Shown piece after piece: positions 5,501 through 13,478 of a DNA stretch of 19,205 nucleotides (its first letter is position 1; each line of letters opens with the position of its first letter). The notes beneath the pieces are model-generated. The model saw nothing but the letters and a program-made list of their open reading frames with translations, made no database searches and was not told the origin of the DNA. This stretch comes from Candidatus Njordarchaeum guaymasense (GTDB taxonomy: Archaea; Asgardarchaeota; Njordarchaeia; Njordarchaeales; Njordarchaeaceae): positions 1 to 19,205 of the forward strand of contig JAUQYT010000072.1 of assembly GCA_030587605.1 (NCBI GenBank), read 5' to 3'. The translations under genes were made by a program, and so were the position numbers.

Positions 5501-6574
5501 TTGGGACGTAAATTGCTCTGTCTGCGCGTGTCGAAAGATTCTGGCGAGAAAGTCAGGCAGCTACTGAGACAACTGTCTCTCCTGGATACACGACGGAAGA
5601 TAACTAGTAACAAAGTTTTCATTCGGATCCCTTTGACCAAGGAGCCTAACTCTGAGGAGTGGGGACGTCTCAGGAAGGTTGCTCATGGAGCTAAGAGAGT
5701 AATGGTTGAGGCAAAGCTTTCGGAGAAGGTGGCGTGTCCACACAGCGTGCTTGAGGTTTTGAAAGATCACGTCGATCCGAAGTTGTTGCCACAGATCAAG
5801 CATTCATTTGATGTCATTGGTGATATAGCTATTATCGAGGTTTCCCAAGAGCTGGGTTCCTTAAAGGAGCTCATTGCGGAAGCAATCGTTAAGGTGCATA
5901 AGGGAGTTAAGACTGTCCTATGCAAGAGTGGCGCCGTTGGCGGAGAGTTTAGAGTTAGGAGTTACGTGCGTGTCTTGGGTGATCGGAAAACTGAGACCAC
6001 GCATAGGGAGCACAGGTGCCGATACTTTTTGGATGTGACTAAGACTTATTTCAGTCCCAGGCTTGCAACAGAGCACCTGCGTGTAGCTTCGCAGGTTGGT
6101 GGTAACGAAGTTGTGGTTGATATGTTTGCAGGGATAGGTCCGTTTTCAATTCTTATCGCCAAGAAAAGGGGAGCAAAAGTTTACTCCATCGATGTGAACC
6201 CGGATGCTATCAAGTATTTGAAAACAAACTGTGAGTTGAACGGAGTCGAGCGTCTTATTCATCCGATTCTTGGAGATGCTCGTGAGATTGTCTCGAGGAG
6301 TTTGAAGGGTGTTGCAGACAGGGTCATAATGAACCTTCCATCAGAGTCCTCGCGGTTCGTAGAAGTGGCGTGCTTGGCTTTGAAGTCAGGTGGGGGTGTT
6401 GTACACTTCTATCAGTTCCAACACGAACCTAACTCCGTGGAGAGCGCCGTCGAAGCGCTTCGCGTTGGAGTTGAATCTTCAGGCCGAAAACTGTCCCGTG
6501 TACTTGGGGGAAGGTTGGTCAGATCGGTTGCTCCTCACGAGTGGCAGGTGGTAGTTGATGCCCTTATTGAGTAG
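5501..6574 (+). CDS. trm5b: tRNA (guanine(37)-N1)-methyltransferase Trm5b
   Basis: The enzyme transfers a methyl group from SAM to N1 of G37 in tRNAs, which prevents frameshifting and starts wyosine synthesis on tRNA-Phe. The product has 357 residues. An N-terminal D1-like region is followed by the family's RVLG and YFSPRLATEHLRVASQV segments at about 155-200. The Rossmann motif VVDMFAGIGPFSI lies near 204-216, the acidic SIDVNP further on, and MNLPSE near 277, the NLP form typical of Trm5 rather than the NPP of other methyltransferases. The start is TTG at 5501; a stop codon lies directly before it in frame, so no earlier start is possible. Taw1, the next wyosine enzyme, is at 13479. The subtype b call rests on the motifs. 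Confidence 0.92.
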   Translation: MGRKLLCLRVSKDSGEKVRQLLRQLSLLDTRRKITSNKVFIRIPLTKEPNSEEWGRLRKVAHGAKRVMVEAKLSEKVACPHSVLEVLKDHVDPKLLPQIKHSFDVIGDIAIIEVSQELGSLKELIAEAIVKVHKGVKTVLCKSGAVGGEFRVRSYVRVLGDRKTETTHREHRCRYFLDVTKTYFSPRLATEHLRVASQVGGNEVVVDMFAGIGPFSILIAKKRGAKVYSIDVNPDAIKYLKTNCELNGVERLIHPILGDAREIVSRSLKGVADRVIMNLPSESSRFVEVACLALKSGGGVVHFYQFQHEPNSVESAVEALRVGVESSGRKLSRVLGGRLVRSVAPHEWQVVVDALIE

Positions 6575-6586
6575 AAGGTACCTCTT

Positions 6587-7795
6587 TCAGCTTGTGAGCG
6601 AGATGTGTATCTTACTTCCGGTAAGTTTCGCTATTTCTGAGCTGATTTCCTTGCTTTGCTGCTTCACCTTTGAGGTTAACTGGTCGAGTTCTTCGTTTAA
6701 CCTATAGGTTTTTGTCTCCTCGTCACGAAACCGCTTCTTTGATTCCTCAAGGTCTCCGAGTAATCTTTGTTCTTCACCAGGCTGATATGACTGAGACAGT
6801 TCCCCTTTTCTTTGTAGGAGTTCCTTGATTCTCTTCTGGGCCGAGGTTAACAGGTCGCTTTTGAGGAGACTGTCTATTCTTTTTAGTGTTCTTCTTTGTC
6901 TGCTTCCTTCTAGTCCTAAGCTATCAATGCTATTCTCTATCTCTGTAAGGAGGCTTGTTAGGTCTGGGCAACCTTCAGACTCAGTATTGAGAGCTTCAAT
7001 GAGATCGCGCGAGTACAGGTCGACTGTTGAGATGTGCTCCGGCTTTGCGTGGATTGCCCCCCCTTCAGCCGATTCTCTGAATTTTAGCATGGCTTTCCTC
7101 AGGAGGTCGAGTTGGCTGCCCAAGCTTTGTCGGATTCCTTCAATCTCCTTGCCAATCTCCTCTTTCTCATGTGCCCCGGTTGCTTTCCTGTATTCTTTGA
7201 GACGGGACTCGTTTTTTGTAACAAGCTGCCTTGCAGATTCGCGCTTCTTTTCTTGTTCTTTAATCTCATTCTTCAATGTGGGCGCTCGGTCCACCATTTC
7301 GTTGAGCTGATTAATAGCTTCTCTGACCCTCTCAACCGCTGCTAAATGCCTGTGATTCTTATAGATCGTGTTTAGTGCTTGATTCTCTTTCATCAGATCC
7401 CGAAAGTGCTTATCCATATCTACTATCACTGCTTTGTATTGTCTTCCACGAAACCTCGGAATCCATCTTCTTCCCGCGTTAAAAATCTCAGCAGCTGTCT
7501 TTTCGAGCTTGTCTATGAATTCACCAACTGTCACGTAATTGAGGTCCTTTGGAAACGTGATTCCTTCGACTGACGAAGATGTTTTCTCGACAAACCTCTC
7601 GAGGGCTGCTCTGAGAATATCTTCCTCCTCAGTCGACTTCATGTTGGCGATCTCATCCAAAACTAGTCTGATGTCGTGGATCGCCCCTCTGATCCTATCA
7701 AGTCTTCTTCCAGCCTCAGAAGCAAAATCGGCGGACAACTCTTTTGTCCTTTCATCATACCACGCCATTAAGGAGTCTATTGGTAACTCGCTCAA
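6587..7795 (-). CDS. Coiled-coil protein of unknown function
   Basis: The product has 402 residues and no family I recognise. Residues 1-70 are helical. A less charged section at about 85-130 contains VGEFIDKLEKTAAEIF, then RRWIPRFRGRQYKAVIVDMDK. From about 140 to 390 the sequence is long coiled coil rich in Glu, Lys, Arg and Leu, with a break near 240-275 (EGGAIHAKPEHISTVDL). It has no Walker motif, so it is not an SMC or Rad50 protein as such. No membrane segment is seen. The TTG at 7795 is the start used; an internal ATG at codon 10 is possible. It ends 13 bases from the convergent trm5b, and it diverges from the diphthine synthase gene through a shared AT-rich region. Confidence 0.65.
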   Translation of the reverse strand: MSELPIDSLMAWYDERTKELSADFASEAGRRLDRIRGAIHDIRLVLDEIANMKSTEEEDILRAALERFVEKTSSSVEGITFPKDLNYVTVGEFIDKLEKTAAEIFNAGRRWIPRFRGRQYKAVIVDMDKHFRDLMKENQALNTIYKNHRHLAAVERVREAINQLNEMVDRAPTLKNEIKEQEKKRESARQLVTKNESRLKEYRKATGAHEKEEIGKEIEGIRQSLGSQLDLLRKAMLKFRESAEGGAIHAKPEHISTVDLYSRDLIEALNTESEGCPDLTSLLTEIENSIDSLGLEGSRQRRTLKRIDSLLKSDLLTSAQKRIKELLQRKGELSQSYQPGEEQRLLGDLEESKKRFRDEETKTYRLNEELDQLTSKVKQQSKEISSEIAKLTGSKIHISLTS

Positions 7796-7945
7796 CCCGT
7801 CATTTCCCCTTATGCCTGCTTCCCGGATCCTAAACTGAGGTAACGCTTCTTATCAGATTGAATTCTTATCTGGCATTAATATATCTACTCGCACTTATTT
7901 AACTAAAAGAAGTGTTAAAAACTCATCGAAGTCGAGGAGCTAATC

Positions 7946-8812
7946 ATGGCTGGAATCTCATCTTCATCGGATTCCGCACTGAGAAGACGGGAGTCAGGCG
8001 AGTTCGTCTTGGTTGGGATGGGTCTATGGGACCACAACGATCTAAGCCTATCTGGAATGAAGGCTGCCAAATCTGCTGATGAAGTATACGCTGAGCTCTA
8101 CACGAATATCATGCCTGGTTTGAACCTCAAGCTCTTAGAGAAAGCCGTGGGCAAAGAGATTACTATCTTAAGAAGGCGTGACCTTGAAGAAGACGCGGAT
8201 GAAAGGATACTGAGAATAGCGCAGAAGAAGAGGGTTGTACTTCTAGTTCCAGGTGATCCTCTGGCCGCCACAACGCACGTGAGTCTGAGATTGAGAGCAT
8301 CTGAGATAGGGATCAGCACCCGAGTCATTCACGCCGCCTCAATCTTCTCTGCGGCTCCGAGTCTTGTGGGTCTTCAACACTACAAATTTGGCAAGAAAGT
8401 GACAATACCTATACCACAAGAAGGTTACCTACCTCTCTCGCCCTATGACGCCGTCTCGGAGAACCTGTCGCGGGGGCTGCACACGCTACTCTTGCTTGAC
8501 ATAGATGTAGAGGGCGGAAGATACTTATCGATAAATGAGGCGTTGAACCTTTTACTCAAGATGGAGACCACGAAAAGGATGAATGTATTCACGGGCCATA
8601 GACTCGTGATAGGGTTGGCTCGAATTGGTTCTCCGAAACCCACTGTAAGGTGTGATTACATCACGAAGCTCAATACATTCGATTTTGGTTCACCTCCACA
8701 CACACTGATAGTTCCAGGAGACCTCCATTTCATGGAAGCCTATACACTTGTGAAGTTGTTTGGCGCCCCACCTTCCATACTGCCGAAGAAACCTACAAGT
8801 GAGCAACATTAA
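7946..8812 (+). CDS. dphB: Diphthine synthase
   Basis: The enzyme uses SAM to methylate the modified histidine of elongation factor 2 during diphthamide synthesis. The product has 288 residues, slightly longer than usual because of an extra polar N-terminal 20 residues before the conserved start, LVGMGLWDHNDLSLSGMKAAKSAD. The SAM-binding VPGDPLAATTH, then HAASIFSAAPSLVGLQHYKFGK and the C-terminal LIVPGDLHFMEAYTLVKLFGAP are all family hallmarks. The ATG at 7946 has GGAG about 7 nt upstream. The promoter region between it and the divergent coiled-coil gene is AT-rich. An oligo-T run follows the stop at about 8815. Assignment is firm. Confidence 0.95.
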   Translation: MAGISSSSDSALRRRESGEFVLVGMGLWDHNDLSLSGMKAAKSADEVYAELYTNIMPGLNLKLLEKAVGKEITILRRRDLEEDADERILRIAQKKRVVLLVPGDPLAATTHVSLRLRASEIGISTRVIHAASIFSAAPSLVGLQHYKFGKKVTIPIPQEGYLPLSPYDAVSENLSRGLHTLLLLDIDVEGGRYLSINEALNLLLKMETTKRMNVFTGHRLVIGLARIGSPKPTVRCDYITKLNTFDFGSPPHTLIVPGDLHFMEAYTLVKLFGAPPSILPKKPTSEQH

Positions 8813-8896
8813 GATTTTTAAGCTACTCCCTTCATCATGTTGAGGGATCACAACAGGATTTACTGATATGCGTGCACTTCCTGGTTGCTGAGGACA

Positions 8897-9355
8897 ATGG
8901 GCAACAGAACTCGTGTGCTAGCTTTTGGAACATTTGACATAGTCCACGCTGGACACGCAAAGTACCTTGAGGAAAGCCGAAGGTTAGGTGGCAACGACAC
9001 TGAGCTAATAGTCGTGGTAGCTAGAGACTCGACTGTCAGGAGTGTCAAGGGACGAGACCCCATATTCCCGGAAGAGCAACGGAGATACTTGATAGAGTCC
9101 CTAAAACCTGTCGATAAGGCTATTCTGGGCTACGAAGGGGGAGACAGGTTGAAGATAGTTGAGAAACTCAAGCCCGACATAATTGCACTGGGCTACGACG
9201 AGAAACCGTCTGAAGACTACCTCAAACGCGAATTGAAGAAGAGAGGCCTAAGCGGAACAAAAGTTATGAGGCTGTCTAAGTATGGTGACGAGATTCTTAA
9301 CAGTACGTCGAAAGTCGTGAAACGGATCCATGAAGTAATTGGCAAGATGAAATAG
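8897..9355 (+). CDS. ribL: Archaeal FAD synthetase (FMN adenylyltransferase)
   Basis: The enzyme joins FMN and ATP to make FAD; it belongs to the cytidylyltransferase-like nucleotidyltransferase fold. The product has 152 residues. The nucleotide-binding signature GTFDIVHAGH is at 11-20, with the HxGH catalytic pair. DPIFPEEQRRYLIESLK and the C-terminal NSTSKVVKRI complete the family pattern. I start at the ATG at 8897 because GAGG lies just before it and the family signature begins ten residues later; a TTG at 8885 is also open. The convergent gene at 9397-10083 encodes riboflavin kinase, the step before this one, which supports the FAD synthetase reading over glycerol-3-phosphate cytidylyltransferase. 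Confidence 0.85.
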   Translation: MGNRTRVLAFGTFDIVHAGHAKYLEESRRLGGNDTELIVVVARDSTVRSVKGRDPIFPEEQRRYLIESLKPVDKAILGYEGGDRLKIVEKLKPDIIALGYDEKPSEDYLKRELKKRGLSGTKVMRLSKYGDEILNSTSKVVKRIHEVIGKMK

Positions 9356-9396
9356 CGGACTCCAACAGGCTTTAGACGGGACGGTTTGCTGTTTCC

Positions 9397-10083
9397 CTAC
9401 TTCTTGTTGGTTAGGCCCACCTTGACAGTAATTGTGACTCTATCTCCGTCCTTGAGTCCAAGTTTTTCCCTTAGGTAGATCGGCGCGATGATTTCCATTA
9501 CATTCTCCGCGTGGTGAGTTCTTTTGATAAGTAGAACGGCTCCCTGTAGCTGGCTGTTTATTGTACATTTGAAGCTCTTCACGGGACCGTATGTTCTCTG
9601 TCCATTTTCGAATCCTTCTATTACGATGCCCGGGTACACATCAAGTATTCTTCTTGCTTGGATGTCTGAGCTGGTTCTAAGTCTCAAGTTGAGGGTTCCC
9701 GGGTAAGGATCGAACCCAATCTTCTCCAGGAACTGTTTTCTGTAGCCCTCTCTTGTCAAGTAGTATGCTCCGTCGCGCATCCCTGAGAAGACAATTCCCT
9801 CAATGTTGACAGTGGCGAGTTCCCCTTCGAACAGGTTTCTTAGCTCGCCGTAGATGGATTGAAGAACTTCTAAGCCTTCCTTGCTTATTCTAACCCCTTG
9901 CCCTTTCAACGTTCTTTCTCTGGTGACTAGTCCGCTTCTCTCAAGTTCCCTGAGACGCCTAGATGCGGTTTGCTGACTTATTCCGAGTTTCTTTCCAAGT
10001 AAGGCTGTGGTGATTTCAATTGCCCTACTATAGGCTCCCATGCTGGCGAGGGTTATTAACGTGTGAAGTGAAGTTCCTTTCAC
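9397..10083 (-). CDS. ribK: CTP-dependent riboflavin kinase with N-terminal winged-helix domain
   Basis: The enzyme phosphorylates riboflavin to FMN, using CTP in archaea. The chosen product has 228 residues. Residues about 5-75 form a winged helix (ITTALLGKKLGISQQTASRRLRELERSGLV), and the rest is the riboflavin kinase domain with SGMRDGAYYLTREGY, KIGFDPYPGTLNLRL and a C-terminal LKDGDRVTITVKVGL. I prefer the GTG at 10083 over the ATG at 10134, because a perfect AGGTGAT ribosome-binding site sits 4 nt before it and the ATG would overlap the upstream gene by 46 nt. The upstream endonuclease V-like gene's stop codon lies inside that binding site, so translation may be coupled. The winged helix suggests that the protein may also regulate transcription in response to flavin; that is inference. 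Confidence 0.9.
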   Translation of the reverse strand: MKGTSLHTLITLASMGAYSRAIEITTALLGKKLGISQQTASRRLRELERSGLVTRERTLKGQGVRISKEGLEVLQSIYGELRNLFEGELATVNIEGIVFSGMRDGAYYLTREGYRKQFLEKIGFDPYPGTLNLRLRTSSDIQARRILDVYPGIVIEGFENGQRTYGPVKSFKCTINSQLQGAVLLIKRTHHAENVMEIIAPIYLREKLGLKDGDRVTITVKVGLTNKK

Positions 10084-10087
10084 CTGA

Positions 10088-10094
10088 ATCACCT
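10088..10094 (-). promoter_or_regulatory. Strong ribosome-binding site deciding the ribK start
   Basis: AGGTGAT on the minus strand matches the archaeal anti-Shine-Dalgarno sequence at seven positions. It precedes GTG at 10083 by 4 nt. It contains the TGA stop of the endonuclease V-like gene. Confidence 0.65.
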
Positions 10095-10796
10095 TGAGTT
10101 GATCCCACTCTCTTGATTTGCCTCTTTTCTCCATGTCTTCTTGGCTTCATTTGATGCCAAATGCGCTAATCTCAAAGGCTCGGGCATCCTGCTTCCTCTA
10201 GTAGTCTTCTGGACAATTTGAATAGCTGACTCTAGACTCACCTTGTGGCCGACCGACACAAAGATTGGTTTGAACCCTGCCCTAGAAAGGAGGACAGATC
10301 CTATGATCTCTTCTCCACTTTTCAGATATTTGGTTTTTCCATTTCCAGAGTCCGAAATTTCGCCGCAAAGAACTTCACTTGTGACCCCAATCGTAGGGAT
10401 ATCCAGAGAGACTCCCAGATGTGAGGCACAGCCACACCTCTCAGGGTGCGCAACCCCGTGAGCGTTGACTAGGAATACGTCTACTGCTTTGCTTGACTTC
10501 GCGATCGCTTTCGTCATTGGCTCTACTTCCCTGAAAAACAGAAAGGTCGGGATGTAAGGAACTTTAACGGTGCATCGGACTGTTTTGGTTTCTACAGGCT
10601 GAAGGGTTTGATAGTCGAGAACGACAACCGCGCTAAACGCTTCGTCTCCAGAGTATGCGGTATCCACTCCCGCTATTAGCTTTGGCGGTTTGCTGAAGTA
10701 ATCTCGTTTAATCACTTTCTTGGCAAGTTCCCTCTGGATGGCTCGCCATTTAGTTGTGTCGTATTGAGTCAAGACTTGTCTACCATCACTGGCCAT
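10089..10796 (-). CDS. Endonuclease V homologue with altered active site
   Basis: Endonuclease V cuts one strand near deoxyinosine in DNA, or acts on inosine in RNA. The fold is clear over the full 235 residues: GVDTAYS, VPYIPTFLFFRE, HGVAHPERCGCASHLGV, DIPTIGV and FVSVGHKVSLESAI with MPEPLRLAHLAS. Numbered from the TTG at 10799, Asp46, Glu91 and the late His are kept. The second metal-binding Asp of the DGHG motif is Asn112 here, and the usual Lys after TIGVA is Ser141 (TIGVTSE). The matching Thermotoga positions, from memory, are D110 and K139, and the spacing of 29 is identical. The protein may be inactive or act differently. The start is the ATG at 10796, or the adjacent TTG at 10799. It lies just upstream of ribK. 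Confidence 0.85.
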   Translation of the reverse strand: MASDGRQVLTQYDTTKWRAIQRELAKKVIKRDYFSKPPKLIAGVDTAYSGDEAFSAVVVLDYQTLQPVETKTVRCTVKVPYIPTFLFFREVEPMTKAIAKSSKAVDVFLVNAHGVAHPERCGCASHLGVSLDIPTIGVTSEVLCGEISDSGNGKTKYLKSGEEIIGSVLLSRAGFKPIFVSVGHKVSLESAIQIVQKTTRGSRMPEPLRLAHLASNEAKKTWRKEANQESGINSR

Positions 10797-10882
10797 CAAT
10801 TTGGACTCTCTTGATAGAGTGTCTCTCTCTCACAAATATATTTCGATGTATGAAATAGCATTTGTGATGGATTGATTTCCTT

Positions 10883-12502
10883 CTAACCATTCATGATCTT
10901 CGCTTTCACGCCTACGAATGCCGGACCTCTGACATCTACCCTCGCTTTCTTACCCGTGATGTATCGTTGGGCCACTTCGTCTATGAACAAGTTAACGTCG
11001 CTTGGTAGTTTCGCGATCTTGACTCTAACATCAACATCCACCTCTCCTGCCGAGATAGCCTCCTCTATTCTCATCGAGGCAAGACATGCTATTGCATCAA
11101 GGTACGTGATGCCAATTGGGATTCCGTGTTCCCTGATCTCCCTTATAGTGGCTGAAGAACCTTTTTTGAACGCTTCCTCGGGTATTCCCACCACGGCACC
11201 CTTGTAGACGTAGACACTGTTCAACGCGGCTGGGCCAATCAGCTTGACTCCGGGATCATTCTCGTAGATCTCGACCTTTACCCTCTTGCCAAGAAGAGGT
11301 CCGTCAAGGACGGTGAAACTGCAAGGGCTTCCCGTATCTTTGTTCTCGAGCGCTACTCTGATTATCCGCTTTGAGAGTTGCTTTCCTTCTGGTGTCACCG
11401 GGGTCTTGTTGATTCTCACCATGGTTGCCAGTTCCCTGTCACTTATTTTCAATGCTTCATAGAACTGTGGGTACGCGAGCTTTCTCACATCATCGTACCC
11501 GTAGAGTATCATGGCAACTCTCTCAACCCCTATGCCGATGTTGAGTACAGGGTACTCAATGTCGTAGTTGGCGAGAGCTGTTGGAGCGTATAAACCAAAG
11601 TCAGCTACCTCAACCATTTCTCCCCTCTCAGTCTCCTTGGGAACGAAGACCTCGATCTCACTCCTCGGAGCATAATACTTTGCTGTAACGGGCTTGACCC
11701 TGAAATCGAAGCTCTTGAAGCCGAGTTCGCCAAGTACTGTTTCCACGAGGAGCTTTCCATCGTCTAGGCAAACATCTTCAGACATGATTACCGCCGATGC
11801 TGCACGGTGCGTCTTAAGGTGCGTAACGTCCTCCTGTTGCTCTCTCCTGAACCTGACATCAACGGAAAACAGTCTTACCGGAAGTCTAATTTTACCTTGG
11901 ATGCTGGAAAGAGTGAGAAACCAGGCGGTCGTCATATGTGACCTAAGAACCAATCGAGTCGGGGTCGGTGTCATATGTTTCACAGCAGGGAAAACTCTCT
12001 CCATTATGCTCATTGCAACAACGTCGTCTACATTCAGTGCTTCTGAGATCTTTTCGATTAGGTCGTCTCCGTCAATTTCACCCTTCTTATATCGGTGCAG
12101 GACGTTTTGAAGGGAAGGTGTCTTCTTCTCATCCAAGATCACCCCCAATGCTTTCAGCTCATCGACCTTACCTCTACTAAGCCCTACGTCAGGCCTCTCA
12201 AGAGTCGCCAAGTAGTAGCAACGGTCAAGAATGGCTGGAGCCTCAAGACCGTATTGCTTGAACATCTCAGCTTCCTCAACTATAACAGGATTCAATACCT
12301 CAGTGAATCCGTGGGACAGGAAGCTGGTTCTCAATTTGTATACCGTCTCAAAGACAAGGTGAGGCTTCCCAGTTTCAAGCTTGGGCAAAGAGTGCCTTTT
12401 TCCCTTGATATTGTCTTCCAACAGCTGACCGCTCTCAATCCAAGATTTCCCAAAGTCAGCATCCGCTTTTTGCCTTATCTCCTTAGGGTTTAACCTAGCC
12501 AA
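10883..12502 (-). CDS. sepS: O-phosphoserine--tRNA(Cys) ligase (SepRS)
   Basis: The class II synthetase charges tRNA-Cys with O-phosphoserine, which SepCysS then converts to cysteine. The product has 539 residues, the family's usual length. The N terminus (KADADFGKSWIESG) and the HPVF-like HLVFETVYKLRTSFLSHGFTEV segment match SepRS. Motif 2 is FRREQQEDVTHLKTHRAASAV, and motif 3 is NIGIGVERVAMILYG. The C-terminal half has the SepRS-specific region, with conserved GPAALNSVYVY and VDVRGPAF. The start is TTG at 12502, with GGAG about 9 nt before it. SepCysS and CysRS are not in this window, so I cannot say whether this is the only route to Cys-tRNA. Confidence 0.93.
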   Translation of the reverse strand: MARLNPKEIRQKADADFGKSWIESGQLLEDNIKGKRHSLPKLETGKPHLVFETVYKLRTSFLSHGFTEVLNPVIVEEAEMFKQYGLEAPAILDRCYYLATLERPDVGLSRGKVDELKALGVILDEKKTPSLQNVLHRYKKGEIDGDDLIEKISEALNVDDVVAMSIMERVFPAVKHMTPTPTRLVLRSHMTTAWFLTLSSIQGKIRLPVRLFSVDVRFRREQQEDVTHLKTHRAASAVIMSEDVCLDDGKLLVETVLGELGFKSFDFRVKPVTAKYYAPRSEIEVFVPKETERGEMVEVADFGLYAPTALANYDIEYPVLNIGIGVERVAMILYGYDDVRKLAYPQFYEALKISDRELATMVRINKTPVTPEGKQLSKRIIRVALENKDTGSPCSFTVLDGPLLGKRVKVEIYENDPGVKLIGPAALNSVYVYKGAVVGIPEEAFKKGSSATIREIREHGIPIGITYLDAIACLASMRIEEAISAGEVDVDVRVKIAKLPSDVNLFIDEVAQRYITGKKARVDVRGPAFVGVKAKIMNG

Positions 12503-12576
12503 ACTCAGAAACCACTCCCCAAAGTTATTGAGGCAGATAATGACAAGGAATCGAAAGGAGTCGGGCGGTAGGAAAC

Positions 12577-13230
12577 CTATTTTTCCTCTGCCATCGAAGA
12601 ATCTTCCAGTCTCTCGTTGAGTTTCTTTATCTCTTGTATCAGTTTCTCGTTGCTCACTGAGTTTGCAATGTCTCCACGTGTTTTTTCAACCAAATTGCGA
12701 GCAACATCGCATTTGTGTCTCAATCCAGGAATTATTGCTTCGGGGTAATCTAGAGTGACAAGGTTTGACAGTATTTCATCCATCCTTCCAAGCACTATCA
12801 CAGCCTGGTCAACGTCCCCATCACATACAGCGTCGAGAGCGCTTCTTCTCAACTCACCGATGACATCCGCTAGGCCCAACAAGTAGGCGTCAAAAAAAGG
12901 AACCGATATCTCATCAGGTGATGAGTATATACCGTCTCTAATTAGAGACATCAGAAGCGCAGCCTCCGCGTACTCTTGGAAGGCTGAGTTCACCATTCCC
13001 GAGTGAAGTAATTCCGGAACTTCTTTGAGATTGTCAACCATGCTTCTCAACGTCTCTTTGATTTTGGAAATATTCTCTTCGGCTGAATCGAATTCTCTCC
13101 TGTGAATTGCCCTGATCGTGCTTGCGGACAGTCTAATAGCCAGTCTATTGAGCTCAAAGACTTTTTCACGCGCCTCGTCCCTCTTGTCCAACTTCTCCCT
13201 GACTTCCTCGACTATTTCTTCGAGATTCAT
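12577..13230 (-). CDS. Translin family protein
   Basis: The product has 217 helical residues. The family binds single-stranded RNA and DNA as an octameric ring; the animal translin-TRAX complex (C3PO) trims RNA and processes tRNA precursors. Hallmarks are EYAEAALLMSLI at about 95-106, VPFFDAYLLGLADVIGELRR at about 117-137, and LRHKCDVARNLVEKTRGDI near the C terminus. The acidic residues of EYAEA and the GLAD segment are candidates for the metal site used in TRAX-type RNase activity. I chose the ATG at 13230, because GGTGAT at 13243-13238 precedes it by 7 nt, over the upstream TTG at 13245. The gene lies upstream of sepS on the same strand, 75 nt away. Family assignment is firm; nuclease activity is inference. 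Confidence 0.88.
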   Translation of the reverse strand: MNLEEIVEEVREKLDKRDEAREKVFELNRLAIRLSASTIRAIHRREFDSAEENISKIKETLRSMVDNLKEVPELLHSGMVNSAFQEYAEAALLMSLIRDGIYSSPDEISVPFFDAYLLGLADVIGELRRSALDAVCDGDVDQAVIVLGRMDEILSNLVTLDYPEAIIPGLRHKCDVARNLVEKTRGDIANSVSNEKLIQEIKKLNERLEDSSMAEEK

Positions 13231-13237
13231 GAACCAA

Positions 13238-13243
13238 ATCACC
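13238..13243 (-). promoter_or_regulatory. Ribosome-binding site deciding the translin start
   Basis: GGTGAT on the minus strand lies 7 nt before the ATG at 13230. It overlaps the alternative TTG at 13245, which makes that codon unlikely as the start. Confidence 0.6.
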
Positions 13244-13478
13244 AACGAGCAGAGAAATGAATGGCAAGACCCTATTCGTTTCTCAAAGTATCATTCATAG
13301 TGAGGACACAAAACAATATTTATCTGAGCCTTCAACTCCAATGATCACAATCAGAAGATGGAACTCTATATTAACTTATAGTATCGCAGTAGCGCCATCA
13401 CGTTTGAATTTCTGGTTCTCGCCTTCCTAAAAGATACCATAGTCTAATCTGCAAGACATTTGTCGGTGGGTTCTCCCT

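Noticed and set aside
9690..9725. T-arm-like GGGTTCGATCC on the minus strand
   Set aside because: It lies inside ribK coding for IGFDPYPGT, and no acceptor, D or anticodon arm surrounds it.
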